A model generated the notes under the pieces. The model was given only the letters and a program-made list of their open reading frames with translations. It ran no database searches and was not told where the DNA came from. Of a stretch of DNA of 47,807 bases, positions 17,306 to 25,886 are shown one piece after another. Source of the DNA: Terriglobia bacterium (lineage in GTDB: Bacteria; Acidobacteriota; Terriglobia; Bryobacterales; Bryobacteraceae); the NCBI GenBank assembly GCA_025363475.1, contig JANYDS010000025.1, positions 1 through 47,807 of the forward strand, in the 5' to 3' direction. Within the stretch, counting starts at the first letter, position 1; the number at the start of each line of letters is the position of its first letter. A program made the translations under genes and the position numbers.

Positions 17306-17449
17306 ATGACAGAAACAAAAAAATGCGCCCATCCCGCCTGCAAATGCCCTGTCCGGCCGGACGACAAACACTGTAGTCAGAGTTGTAAAGATGCAGCTGA
17401 TACAACCGAGATCTCCTGCAATTGCGGCCACCCCGGCTGTAGCATCTAA
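17306..17449 (+). CDS. Bacterial metallothionein-like protein, 47 residues
   Basis: A small protein with eight cysteines: CAHPACKCP near the start, HCSQSC in the middle and CNCGHPGC at the end. The first and last motifs, each with a histidine, are those of SmtA/BmtA-type metallothioneins, which bind zinc or cadmium in the cytoplasm. The length is slightly short for the family (usually 50-60). The ATG at 17306 is supported by GAGG at 17297-17300; a longer frame from 17210 runs through the intergenic repeat and is not credible. A GC hairpin follows the stop. No metal-responsive operator is recognisable upstream. Confidence 0.85.
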   Translation: MTETKKCAHPACKCPVRPDDKHCSQSCKDAADTTEISCNCGHPGCSI

Positions 17450-17460
17450 AACCGAACAGG

Positions 17461-17479
17461 GCCGGGTCACTAACCCGGT
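17461..17479 (+). terminator. Hairpin after the metallothionein gene
   Basis: GCCGGGT-CACTA-ACCCGGT, a stem of six to seven pairs (one G-T) 12 bases after the stop. The following bases are pyrimidine-rich (CCTCTCTCC) but not a clean T run, so termination may be partial. Confidence 0.45.
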
Positions 17480-17617
17480 CCTCTCTCCGCTTTGATACCC
17501 GCCAAAAAACCAAAAGTCACCCGTTCTGTAGTATCATAGGGGATTAACTCTCACGGACGAGCTCCTGTATTCAGATATCCATTTGAATCCTGGGACCAGA
17601 CCGCCAAAGGTTCCCCA

Positions 17618-17965
17618 ATGCAGAACGCACTGTTACAAAAATTTGTCGATAAGAACCGCCGCGCCGATAAGCTCGTTTTCAAACCCGGCGACACCGTTAA
17701 GGTTCACGTGAAGATCAAGGAAGGCGACAAAGAGCGCATCCAGATCTTTGAAGGTACCGTCATCGCCCGCAATAACAAGGATCTCGGTGAAACTTTCACC
17801 GTCCGCAAGATCAGCTTTGGCCAGGGCGTCGAACGTATTTTCCCCACCAATGCCACGATCATCGATCACATCGACATCGTGCGCACCGGCAAAGTCCGCC
17901 GCGCCAAACTGTTCTACCTGCGCGGCCTCAAGGGTAAAGCGGCCCGTCTCAAGGAACGGACCTAA
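17618..17965 (+). CDS. rplS: 50S ribosomal protein L19
   Basis: 115 residues, the usual length. Family signatures are all present: [42 protein letters not shown] and [18 protein letters not shown]19 sits at the 30S-50S interface of the ribosome. AAAGG precedes the ATG. The neighbour downstream is rnhB, a common arrangement (rplS-rnhB); the usual rpsP-rimM-trmD genes are not upstream here. The 140-base leader after the metallothionein hairpin could hold the promoter, but no clear -35/-10 pair was found. Confidence 0.97.
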   Translation: MQNALLQKFVDKNRRADKLVFKPGDTVKVHVKIKEGDKERIQIFEGTVIARNNKDLGETFTVRKISFGQGVERIFPTNATIIDHIDIVRTGKVRRAKLFYLRGLKGKAARLKERT

Positions 17966-17986
17966 GCACTTTTCCGGGGCGACCTA

Positions 17987-18670
17987 ATGGCCCGCGCCGC
18001 CCGTCCAGACAGCAAGTGGAAATGTCAGGGCAACCTCGAAAGCGAACTGCGTTCCCGTGGCTTCCGCAACATTGCGGGCGCTGATGAAGTGGGGCGTGGT
18101 TCGCTTTTTGGTGCTGTAGTGGCCGCCGCAGTTATCCTTTCTCCCGATGCACCCATCCGGGGCCTGAATGACAGCAAGCAGATCGAACCCGAACAGCGCG
18201 AAATTCTTGCCGAACGGATTCGTGAGCGCGCCGTCGCCTGGGCCATCACCGCTGTTGATGCTGCTACAATCGACCGCATAAATATCTACCAGGCCTCCCG
18301 CCTTGCCATGAAAAACGCGGTTATCCAGCTCATCCCCGCAGCGGATTTCGTTCTCGTCGATGCTGTCCCGCTTGATCTGGCCGTCCCGCAGCAACCCCTC
18401 ATTCAGGGCGATGAACGTTGCCATGCAATCGCCGCCGCTTCCATCATCGCCAAGGTCTATCGCGACAAAATGATGTGCGAATGGCACAAGTTCTATCCGG
18501 AATATGGCCTGGCCAGCCACAAGGGCTATCAGACCCCGGAGCATCTTGCCGCGATCGAAGCGCACGGACCCACGCCCCTCCACCGCTTCAGCTTTGAATC
18601 CGTTCGCCGCAACACTCTGTTCTCGCCTCTGCCGCAGGACCGCCAGTTGGAGATGTTCGCGGCTCTATGA
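17987..18670 (+). CDS. rnhB: Ribonuclease HII
   Basis: 227 residues. It removes ribonucleotides and RNA primers from DNA in the cytoplasm. The catalytic set is visible: Asp33-Glu34 in GADEVGRGS, Asp125 in FVLVDAV, and Asp160 in AKVYRD, with NDSKQ and the C-terminal SHKGYQTPEH also conserved. The gene starts 21 bases after rplS and its stop overlaps the next start as ATGA, so all three are likely co-transcribed. Confidence 0.96.
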   Translation: MARAARPDSKWKCQGNLESELRSRGFRNIAGADEVGRGSLFGAVVAAAVILSPDAPIRGLNDSKQIEPEQREILAERIRERAVAWAITAVDAATIDRINIYQASRLAMKNAVIQLIPAADFVLVDAVPLDLAVPQQPLIQGDERCHAIAAASIIAKVYRDKMMCEWHKFYPEYGLASHKGYQTPEHLAAIEAHGPTPLHRFSFESVRRNTLFSPLPQDRQLEMFAAL

Positions 18671-18999
18671 GCGAATTCCCTGAAACGGAAAATGCACCGG
18701 CTGTACAAGCCCCTGCGGCACTACCAAAATCAGTCACATGGTTTCACCGGCTGACTTCGGTCCTGTTAGTAATTTTTTGCTTTGAACTCGGTCTGTTCCT
18801 GCTGGTCTATCCTTGGACTGCAAGCTGGAACCGAAATTATTTCTCATGGATAATTAAAGGCCCGTTTCAACTGCCATGGCATACCCTGTGGGTGAACCCC
18901 TGGTTGCGCGGTGCTGTCAGCGGCGTGGGGCTTGTCAATTTATGGCTCGCCGTTTCAGAAGTCTTTCACATGTTCAGCCGGCGATCAGACCGAATCTGA
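18667..18999 (+). CDS. Small two-helix membrane protein
   Basis: 110 residues, not recognised. A soluble N-terminal tail of about 20 residues is followed by hydrophobic helices near 28-50 (LTSVLLVIFCFELGLFLLVYPW) and 82-100. The segment between them is rich in Trp and aromatic residues (WNRNYFSWIIKGPFQLPWHTLW). Proteins of this form often follow rnhB in Acidobacteria. The ATGA overlap with rnhB supports real expression. Function cannot be assigned. Confidence 0.75.
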   Translation: MSEFPETENAPAVQAPAALPKSVTWFHRLTSVLLVIFCFELGLFLLVYPWTASWNRNYFSWIIKGPFQLPWHTLWVNPWLRGAVSGVGLVNLWLAVSEVFHMFSRRSDRI

Positions 19000-19037
19000 A
19001 ACGAAAGCGGGTTCGTACTCATCACATAGACTGAAAT

Positions 19038-19901
19038 ATGCCATTACCTGTAACTATTTTGTTTGTGGCTGCGGTATTAAATGCGTCCGCACCAGCACAG
19101 GTATCAGGTCAGGTTCAACCCCTGTCGCTTTATGAGCGTACGGACTATGCCGGTGCCATCTCGTCTCTCGAACACATGCCCCGTACTGCAAAGAACCTGG
19201 AACTGCTGGGCCAGAGCCACTACATGCTGTCGAATTTTAAAAAGGCCAGCGAGGCGTTCGAAAGCGCCGCCGCTGTGGCTCCGAACGATTCCATGATTCA
19301 GACCTGGCTGGGGCGAGCGTACGGACGGCGTGCAGAAACATCATTCGCCCTGACAGCCATGGGCCTCGCAGGCAAAACCCGCGAAGCATTTGAACGGGCA
19401 GTAAAGCTGGATCCGCATAACTGCGAGGCCGTCAACGATCTGTTTTCGTATTACGTTGAAGCCCCGGGAATCGTCGGCGGTGGCATCGACAAAGCGCACA
19501 CCCTGCTGCCTCTGATCGAAACCTGCGACCCTTCGGAGCGCCAGTTCGCCGAAGCGCGTCTTCATGAACACCTCAACCAGTTCAACCAGGCCGAAGCCCG
19601 TCTGCGGCGTGCCATAGAACTGTCACCCAAACGGGTGGGTCTGCATCTTGACCTGGCGAAGTTTCTTGCCCGCCACGGGCGCTTTGATGAGAGTGAACAG
19701 GCCTTTCAAACGGCACAAAACATCGAACCCTTTTCAGCCCGTATTTTGTATGTGCGAGCCGAGGTTTACATTGCAACCAAACGCAACCTGGATCAGGCCC
19801 GCAAGCTCTTGAAGCAGTACATAGACGCTTCGAGCCTGACTCCCGAAGACCCCTCCCGCGCCGAAGCTCTCCGGCTTCTGAAAAAAGCGGAAGGCGCCTA
19901 A
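19038..19901 (+). CDS. Secreted TPR-repeat protein
   Basis: 287 residues, signal peptide to about residue 21. Tetratricopeptide-like helical pairs cover most of the chain: roughly 52-85 (LELLGQSHYMLSNFKKASEAFESA), 88-125, 165-198 (QAEARLRRAIELSPK), 200-235 (DLAKFLARHGRFDESEQAF) and 236-270. TPR arrays are protein-docking scaffolds. It stands four bases before the FtsX-type permease and near a TolC-type channel, so it may be part of an envelope-spanning assembly. No enzymatic motif is seen. Confidence 0.82.
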   Translation: MPLPVTILFVAAVLNASAPAQVSGQVQPLSLYERTDYAGAISSLEHMPRTAKNLELLGQSHYMLSNFKKASEAFESAAAVAPNDSMIQTWLGRAYGRRAETSFALTAMGLAGKTREAFERAVKLDPHNCEAVNDLFSYYVEAPGIVGGGIDKAHTLLPLIETCDPSERQFAEARLHEHLNQFNQAEARLRRAIELSPKRVGLHLDLAKFLARHGRFDESEQAFQTAQNIEPFSARILYVRAEVYIATKRNLDQARKLLKQYIDASSLTPEDPSRAEALRLLKKAEGA

Positions 19902-19905
19902 ACAC

Positions 19906-21114
19906 ATGCGGTTCGGCGAGGCACTGAGCTTCAGCCTTCAGGCACTTCGTCAGAACCCCGTCCGGTCACTCCTCACCGGCCTGGGCATGGTGATCGGTAC
20001 CGCCTCTGTCATCCTCGTCGTCACCATCTCTCTCACCAGCCAGACCTACATCCTCGAACAGATTGAAGGCGTGGGATCGAACATGATCTTCGCCTCTTAT
20101 GAGATTGGAACTCAGCAATCTTCCGCTGAGGTCCATGCTGACTTCATCAAGACCAGCGATGTACTGGCGATCCGGGAACAGCTCTCGGAACGAATCATAG
20201 CCGCCACCGGTATTGAAAGTACGTACGACGCCATGTTTATCAATGGCAAACAGGAGCGGCTCCTGGTCATCGGGTCCGATGAGTATTATAAACCCGTGCG
20301 CAATCTGGTGGTGCTGTCTGGCCGTTTCCTTGATGCCAGCGACGTGAGTCTGCGCCAGAAAGTGGCGCTGATGACGGAGAAACTCGCGAAACGCCTCTAC
20401 GGCAGCCAGCAGGGCGCAGTAGGGCAGCTGATCAAAATTCACGGCCTGCAGTTCACCGTGATTGGGACTTTCAAAGAGAAGGTGGAAAGCTTCGGCCAGT
20501 CCGAACTGGTTGCCGAAACCGTAGTCATTCCCATCACGGTGCAGCAGTATTTCACTCCGGTGGAACGCATTGACCCGCTCTACGTGCAGGTGCGGGAACC
20601 GCGTGATGTGGAATCTGTCACCGGCCACGTGAAAGAAATTCTCGAAAGCCGCCATCGTGCCGGCGCTGCATACAAGGCGGAAAACCTGACCGGCATTCTC
20701 AACGCAGCCAAGAGCATTTCGCAAATCCTGAGCCTGGTGCTGGTGCTGGTCTCTGCCATCTCACTGGTAATTTCGGGTATCGGCATCATGAACATCATGC
20801 TGGTAACGGTCACCGAGCGAACACGCGAAATTGGCGTACGCATGGCTGTAGGTGCCTCACGCCGCGATATCCTCATGCAGTTCCTGATTGAAGCCGTTCT
20901 CATCAGCCTGGGCGGCGGCATGATCGGCATCGTGGCAGGAGTGGCTGTGCCGTTCAGCGTGCAGTTCTTCGTCGATAATATCCACATTCCCATTTCGTTC
21001 TGGTCAGTGGCCATAGCCTTTACGGTGTCAAGTCTGGTGGGCCTGATCTTCGGAATGTTGCCGGCCAGCCGGGCCTCCAAACTGAATCCGACCGAAGCCC
21101 TCCGCTACGAATAG
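19906..21114 (+). CDS. MacB/FtsX-type ABC permease
   Basis: 402 residues. An N-terminal helix (about 20-42) is followed by a MacB periplasmic core of about 230 residues and the FtsX domain with three C-terminal helices. The motif GIMNIMLVTVTERTREIGVRMAVGASRRDI and ending GMLPASRASKLNPTEALRYE are diagnostic. Such permeases use mechanical movement, driven by an ATPase in the cytoplasm, to act on periplasmic partners such as TolC. Neither the ATPase (MacB-type NBD/LolD) nor the HlyD-like adaptor is adjacent; the preceding gene is a TPR protein. Confidence 0.9.
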   Translation: MRFGEALSFSLQALRQNPVRSLLTGLGMVIGTASVILVVTISLTSQTYILEQIEGVGSNMIFASYEIGTQQSSAEVHADFIKTSDVLAIREQLSERIIAATGIESTYDAMFINGKQERLLVIGSDEYYKPVRNLVVLSGRFLDASDVSLRQKVALMTEKLAKRLYGSQQGAVGQLIKIHGLQFTVIGTFKEKVESFGQSELVAETVVIPITVQQYFTPVERIDPLYVQVREPRDVESVTGHVKEILESRHRAGAAYKAENLTGILNAAKSISQILSLVLVLVSAISLVISGIGIMNIMLVTVTERTREIGVRMAVGASRRDILMQFLIEAVLISLGGGMIGIVAGVAVPFSVQFFVDNIHIPISFWSVAIAFTVSSLVGLIFGMLPASRASKLNPTEALRYE

Positions 21115-21137
21115 AAGCGTTGCGGAGAGAATAAACT

Positions 21138-22421
21138 ATGCGCATTTGTCTGCTGCTGTTCGTCGCCGCCCTGAGTGCGCGCGCGGAAATCCATACCCTC
21201 ACGTTGAAACAGGCGGTTGCACAGGCGATTGCCCAGAGCCCGGATACCGTGATGGCACGCCTTGATGAACTGAAGGCGTCGCTGAGCGTTGATGCCGCCG
21301 GCAGCCACTTCCGGCCCCGCTTCGGCGTGGGCAGCGGCCTCGCCTACAGCACCGGCTTCCCTTTGAGTATCGAAGGTTCTGCCCCGGCAGTGTTTCAGGC
21401 GCGGGCGAACCAGTATCTTTACAACCGACCTCAGACCTGGGCTGTGGCGCAGGCTCGCGAAGAAGCGCGCGGTGCCACGTTTACTGCTGCGGGCAAGAGC
21501 GACGACATCGCATATCGCGTGGCTTCGCTCTATCTGGATCTGGCCCGTTCACGACAGCTCGCGGATGCGGCTAAGAAGCAGACCGGGAGCCTGGAAAAAC
21601 TTCTGCAGACTGTGCAGGCGCGTGTGCTGGAAGGGCGCGAACTGCCACTCGCCGCGCAGCAGGCAAATGTGAATCTGCTGCGTTCCAAACAGCGTTCCCT
21701 GACGCTCGACAGCGACCGCGATTACGCCTCGCGCAGTTTGGGCGTGACGCTTGGCTTTCCCGCAGGAGACCTGGTTCAGCCCGCCGAAGAAGAGTTCACG
21801 CAACCAGCCATTCCGCAGACTGAGGAGGTTGCTGTACAGGCCGCCCTTGCCAACAGTAAAGAGCTGAAGAGTCTGGAATCCGGCTATTCGGCCAAGACAC
21901 TGGAGATCAAAGGTAGTAAGTCCCGGCGTTTGCCGCAGGTGGATCTGGTGGCGCAGTATGCGCTGCTCACGAAGTACAGCCACTACGATCAGTATTTCAA
22001 TTCATTCCAGCGCAACAACGGCCAGATCGGCGCGTCGATTCAGTTGCCCCTGTTTACCGATTCCGCCACCCGCACAGCGATCTCGCAGTCAGAAACGGAC
22101 CAGCGCCACATCAGCACAGAAATGCAGGCCGCGCGCAGCCGGATCGCGCTGGATGTGCACCAGAGCTATCAGGAAATTCAGAAGGCTGAGATTGCGAAAC
22201 AACTGGCGCAGGCGGACCTCGATCTGACCCGTTCCCAGCTTTCTGTTCTGCTCGAACAGATGAATGAAGGACGGGCATCCCTGGCACAAATTGAAGAATC
22301 GCGGTCGACAGAAAGCGAAAAATGGATTGCGTTTTACGATGCCCGGTTCAGCGCCGCGCGAGCGCAGTTGAACGTCCTGAAACAAACCGGGGAACTCCGA
22401 GCCGCGCTCGTGACAAAATAA
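21138..22421 (+). CDS. TolC-family outer-membrane efflux protein
   Basis: 427 residues with a signal peptide to about residue 18. Two OEP repeats give the alternating helical-barrel and strand pattern: long helices near 30-60, 100-160, 230-260 and 300-400. The trimer would form the outer-membrane exit duct. It begins 24 bases after the MacB/FtsX permease, so it likely accepts cargo from it. The protein is shorter in the loops than TolC itself but complete. Confidence 0.88.
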   Translation: MRICLLLFVAALSARAEIHTLTLKQAVAQAIAQSPDTVMARLDELKASLSVDAAGSHFRPRFGVGSGLAYSTGFPLSIEGSAPAVFQARANQYLYNRPQTWAVAQAREEARGATFTAAGKSDDIAYRVASLYLDLARSRQLADAAKKQTGSLEKLLQTVQARVLEGRELPLAAQQANVNLLRSKQRSLTLDSDRDYASRSLGVTLGFPAGDLVQPAEEEFTQPAIPQTEEVAVQAALANSKELKSLESGYSAKTLEIKGSKSRRLPQVDLVAQYALLTKYSHYDQYFNSFQRNNGQIGASIQLPLFTDSATRTAISQSETDQRHISTEMQAARSRIALDVHQSYQEIQKAEIAKQLAQADLDLTRSQLSVLLEQMNEGRASLAQIEESRSTESEKWIAFYDARFSAARAQLNVLKQTGELRAALVTK

Positions 22422-22427
22422 AGCTAT

Positions 22428-22658
22428 ATGCCAGAGACCAACGGCAAGAGAAACATCGACGAGCGGCTGGACGCGCTGACGATGAATCTGGAACTACTGA
22501 GCCATTCAGCAGCGGCGCATGATTCCCAGATCGACAAATTGACGGAAGCTATCTTGAAGCTGGTAGAGGTGACCAATCAGGACGCAACTTCCATCCGAAC
22601 CCTCGCGCGCATAGTCGAAGCCCACGAACAGCGCATCGCGGCAATTGAGAAGGGATAG
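22428..22658 (+). CDS. Small coiled-coil protein, 76 residues
   Basis: Not recognised beyond a general family common in Acidobacteria. The chain is almost entirely helical with heptad spacing (IDERLDALTMNLELL, IDKLTEAILKLVEV, IRTLARIVEAHEQRI). It is acidic and lacks a signal peptide, and probably forms an oligomer. It starts seven bases after the TolC-type gene. Confidence 0.7.
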   Translation: MPETNGKRNIDERLDALTMNLELLSHSAAAHDSQIDKLTEAILKLVEVTNQDATSIRTLARIVEAHEQRIAAIEKG

Positions 22659-22752
22659 CGGCCAGTTGGGCAACGGTGCCGTGCGAAGACTCCGCGCGGT
22701 GCCGGTGGCAAACAGGGCGTTGATAGATTTGACACAACCAGGCGAAATCGCC

Positions 22753-22980
22753 ATGCCACAAGAGCAACTCACGATCCTCGTACAGCTTCTCGACGAAGGC
22801 ACTAAGTACTGGCGTCCGGCGGTGGCAGAGCGTCTTTTCGAAGACACCTGCCGCATTGTTGGTCATGTGCCAGATGGTGAAACGTGGCAGTTTCAGCCGG
22901 GGGAGATCGTGCGTTGCGAGCAAAAAGAGTTCCGCGACGGAACAGGCTTGACTGCCTTCGAATCACTAAGTGTAAAGTAA
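22753..22980 (+). CDS. Conserved small protein, 75 residues
   Basis: The frame is open from 22645, but the ATG at 22753 is preferred because the earlier part lies in a poorly coding stretch. The sequence (LLDEGTKYWRPAVAERLFEDTCRIVG...ETWQFQPGEIVRCE) matches a widespread small soluble family whose members keep the W-x-P and F-x-P-G-x-x-V-x-C-x positions. The fold is probably a small beta-barrel. Its role is unknown. Confidence 0.65.
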   Translation: MPQEQLTILVQLLDEGTKYWRPAVAERLFEDTCRIVGHVPDGETWQFQPGEIVRCEQKEFRDGTGLTAFESLSVK

Positions 22981-23072
22981 CTCGCGTCCGAGGCTGGTTG
23001 TATCAGGTATATCAACGCCCAGACGAGCGTCCCATTGCATACTGAATACTTGCTGCCAACGGTCCCAGCGCC

Positions 23073-24389
23073 ATGCCAACAGTAGCCGTCCTCGGAGGCG
23101 GCCTCGCCGGCATTGCCGCCTCCACCGCCCTCGCCGCCTCCGGCTTCGAAGTTCACCTCTACGAATCCCGCAACTTCCTCGGCGGACGCGCTACCTCCTG
23201 GCCCGCAGGCGGCGAAAATACCGAAGTCATCGACAATTGCCAGCACGTCCTCATCAAATGCTGCAGCAACCTGCTCGATCTCTACAGCCGCCTCGGCGTC
23301 GCAGATAAAATCCGCTTCCACCGCGAATTCCATTTCATCGAACCCGGCGGGCGCACATCGACGCTGAAGCGCGGCATCCTCCCCGCCCCCAACCACTTTG
23401 CCGGTTCCTTCCTCGGGCTAAAATTCCTCACCTGGTCCGACAAATTCGCCATCGCCCGAGCCATCCGCGCCATCCCCCGCGAACGCAACCGCCCTGACCT
23501 CGAAAGCATCAGCATGGCCGACTGGCTGCGCGAAAAACGCCAGCCCCAATCCGCCATCGCCCGCTACTGGCATCCCATCCTGGTCAGCGCCATCAACGAA
23601 GACCTGGACCGCATGGCCGCCGCACACGGCTTCCAGGTCTTCTGGCTCGGCATGATTGCCCGCGCCGATTCCTACGAAATGGGAATTCCCGACGTCCCCC
23701 TGCGCGAACTCTACGACGAACAGGCCCTCACCCGCACAGGTAACATCACCATCCACCACCGCGACGCCATCACCAGCATCGAAACCACAAACAACCGAAT
23801 CACCGCCATCAACACCGCCACCGAACGGCACGAAGCCGACTACTACGTGTCTTCCCTGCCCTCAGAACGTCTGCGCCCCCTGCTGCCTGAGCTACCGGTG
23901 CAATGGGATGAATTCACCCACTCCCCCATCACCGGCATCCACCTGTGGTTTGACCGCCCCATCACCACCCTGGCCCACGCCACCCTGCTCGACCGCACCA
24001 TCCAGTGGATGTTCAACAAGAGTGAAGGCCGCTACGTCCAGCTGGTAGTCAGCGCGTCGCGAACCCTCACCGAAATGCCACGTAACGAGGTGATCGACCT
24101 CGCCGTGCGTGAACTCGCAGACTTCTTCCCCACAGTCCGCGAAGCCAAGCTCGAAAAGGCTCAAGTCATCAAGGAAATCCGCGCGACATTCTCAGCCAAA
24201 CCTGGTCTCGAAGCGCTCAGGCCCGTCGCCGCAACTCCGTTCAACAACCTCTTCCTCGCAGGCGACTGGACGCGCTCAGGCTGGCCCGCCACCATGGAAG
24301 GCGCAGTGCGCAGCGGCTACCTCGCCGCCGAAGCCGTGACAGCGGCAGCCGGATCTCCGCAGCAGTTCCTGATCCCCGATACCGCATAA
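23073..24389 (+). CDS. hpnE: Hydroxysqualene dehydroxylase (HpnE-like)
   Basis: 438 residues of an FAD-dependent amine-oxidase-fold enzyme. The dinucleotide site is GGGLAG at 8-13, ending in the acidic YESR at about 30; GGRATSW follows. NCQHVLIKCC is the hallmark of the HpnE branch, and FNNLFLAGDWTRSGWPATMEGAVRSG is the C-terminal FAD motif. In hopanoid producers HpnE completes squalene synthesis from hydroxysqualene after HpnC and HpnD. Neither of these is adjacent, unlike the usual hpnCDE cluster. A carotenoid desaturase-like role is the alternative, but the QHVL motif favours HpnE. Confidence 0.8.
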   Translation: MPTVAVLGGGLAGIAASTALAASGFEVHLYESRNFLGGRATSWPAGGENTEVIDNCQHVLIKCCSNLLDLYSRLGVADKIRFHREFHFIEPGGRTSTLKRGILPAPNHFAGSFLGLKFLTWSDKFAIARAIRAIPRERNRPDLESISMADWLREKRQPQSAIARYWHPILVSAINEDLDRMAAAHGFQVFWLGMIARADSYEMGIPDVPLRELYDEQALTRTGNITIHHRDAITSIETTNNRITAINTATERHEADYYVSSLPSERLRPLLPELPVQWDEFTHSPITGIHLWFDRPITTLAHATLLDRTIQWMFNKSEGRYVQLVVSASRTLTEMPRNEVIDLAVRELADFFPTVREAKLEKAQVIKEIRATFSAKPGLEALRPVAATPFNNLFLAGDWTRSGWPATMEGAVRSGYLAAEAVTAAAGSPQQFLIPDTA

Positions 24390-24398
24390 TAAGAACTG

Positions 24399-24794
24399 AT
24401 GCGAACGCTCCTGCTCACTGCTCTGCTGCTCTGCTCCGTTTCCTTCCTCACAGGTCCCCTGAAGGCGGAAGACGGAACGGTCCTCACCGTTCAGGTGCTC
24501 TCGGCATCCACCGGCAAGCCCATTGACCGCGCCAGCGTCATCATCCATTTCAAGCACGGCCTGAACCCGGTAAAGATGAAGAAAAACCGCACCTCCTGGG
24601 AAACCAAAACCAATCAGGATGGCACGGTCAAAGTTCCTTCAATTCCCATGGGCGAAGTCACCATTCAGGTAATCGCCAAGCTTTATCAAACATTTGGTGA
24701 AACCTACCAGCTAACGCAGCCCGCACAAACCATCGCGATCAAACTGAATGCTCCCCAGATCCAGTATTCCGAACACCGCGACGGCGTCAAATAG
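24399..24794 (+). CDS. Secreted protein with Cna-B/transthyretin-like domain
   Basis: 131 residues. A signal peptide runs to about residue 23. The rest resembles a carboxypeptidase-regulatory-like Ig fold (VLTVQVLSASTGKPIDRASVIIHF followed by TKTNQDGTVKVPSIPMGEVTIQVIA). Such domains form small beta-sandwiches in secreted proteins. It begins ten bases after the HpnE-like gene, but no functional link is evident. Confidence 0.72.
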   Translation: MRTLLLTALLLCSVSFLTGPLKAEDGTVLTVQVLSASTGKPIDRASVIIHFKHGLNPVKMKKNRTSWETKTNQDGTVKVPSIPMGEVTIQVIAKLYQTFGETYQLTQPAQTIAIKLNAPQIQYSEHRDGVK

Positions 24795-24812
24795 TTCACT
24801 TCCCTATCCATC

Positions 24813-25802
24813 ATGCTCAATCGTATTTTCCTTACCGCAGTCCTCGTGACTGCCGCCGCCGCCCAAAGCCAGACTCCTGCCTACACAGTCCCGAAAGCCC
24901 CCACTGACCTCAAAGCGGGCAGCATCACCTATGAGGAAGTTGCCTATCCCTTCCCCGTTTCCTACCTCCGCATGACGCTCTACGGGCAGGACGTCAACAT
25001 GGCCTACATGGACGTTCCGGCAGCAGGCAAACCCAACGGCCACACCGTAGTGCTGTTCCATGGTATGAACTTCGGCGGCTTCTATTTTGCCGGTCCCATT
25101 GAAGCGCTCCGCAATGCAGGTTACCGCGTGATCGTACCCGATCAGATCGGTTACGGTCGCTCGTCGAAACCTGTCATCCCCTATAACTTTCACGATATGG
25201 CGTTCAATTCGCGCAGCATTCTGCAGTCCCTGGGAATCAGTAAAGCCTATATAGTAGGCCACTCGATGGGCGGAATGTTGGCCGCGCGCTTTGCGTCGTC
25301 TTACCCGGAAATCACCGAAAAGCTGGTGATCTACAACCCCATCGGCCTTACCGACGCCCGCTGGGATTCCCACTGGCAGCGCGCCGATGACGCCTACAAA
25401 GCCTTACTGGCGCAGTCGCACGATGAAGTCTTCGCGGACGCCTACAACACCATCCGCCGCTATTTCGCCACCAGCCCCTGGAAGCCCGAATTCGAAGAGT
25501 TCGCCCGCATCATGTACGCGCCCTCGCTCAGTTCCGACTGGCCCAGATACGCCATGGTGCGTACCCTGCTCCGGCAGATGTTATATTTTGACCCCGTAGT
25601 TTACGACTGGGCGCACATCAAAGCCAAAACGCTGGTTCTCGGTGGCGACAAAGACGGTCCCAACTTCCCCGAACAGGCAAAGCACATCGTCGATACCATT
25701 CCAGGCGCACAGCTTGATTTAATCCCCGGTGCCGGCCACGTGCCTCACATCGAAGTCCCCGAAGTGTTTAACCGCGAACTGCTGAAGTTTCTCAACCAAT
25801 GA
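24813..25802 (+). CDS. Secreted alpha/beta hydrolase
   Basis: 329 residues with a signal peptide to about residue 20. The triad is complete: nucleophile Ser151 in GHSMGG, acid at about 278-280 in LGGDKDG, and His308 in GAGHVPH. FHGMNFGG at about 82-89 supplies the oxyanion hole. The cap region (170-250) is aromatic and resembles haloalkane-dehalogenase/epoxide-hydrolase relatives, although the nucleophile is Ser so an esterase or lactonase is more likely. Its substrate is not readable. Confidence 0.85.
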   Translation: MLNRIFLTAVLVTAAAAQSQTPAYTVPKAPTDLKAGSITYEEVAYPFPVSYLRMTLYGQDVNMAYMDVPAAGKPNGHTVVLFHGMNFGGFYFAGPIEALRNAGYRVIVPDQIGYGRSSKPVIPYNFHDMAFNSRSILQSLGISKAYIVGHSMGGMLAARFASSYPEITEKLVIYNPIGLTDARWDSHWQRADDAYKALLAQSHDEVFADAYNTIRRYFATSPWKPEFEEFARIMYAPSLSSDWPRYAMVRTLLRQMLYFDPVVYDWAHIKAKTLVLGGDKDGPNFPEQAKHIVDTIPGAQLDLIPGAGHVPHIEVPEVFNRELLKFLNQ

Positions 25803-25886
25803 TCTACCCCGCAAAACGGGACTGCGCTGCGAATTTCGCCGATCTTGCGAAACTTCGGGCCTGTCCCATTTTGCCCTAACCACCAA

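Noticed and set aside
17521-17617. L19-type autoregulatory leader upstream of rplS
   Set aside because: The short inverted repeats there (ATTCA/TGAAT) are weak and I cannot match a known leader structure; no clear promoter was found either.
25803-25886. Possible terminator between the convergent hydrolase and parvulin genes (GCGAATTTCGC and CCCG-CAAAA-CGGG)
   Set aside because: Stems of four or five pairs with no T run are too weak to call.
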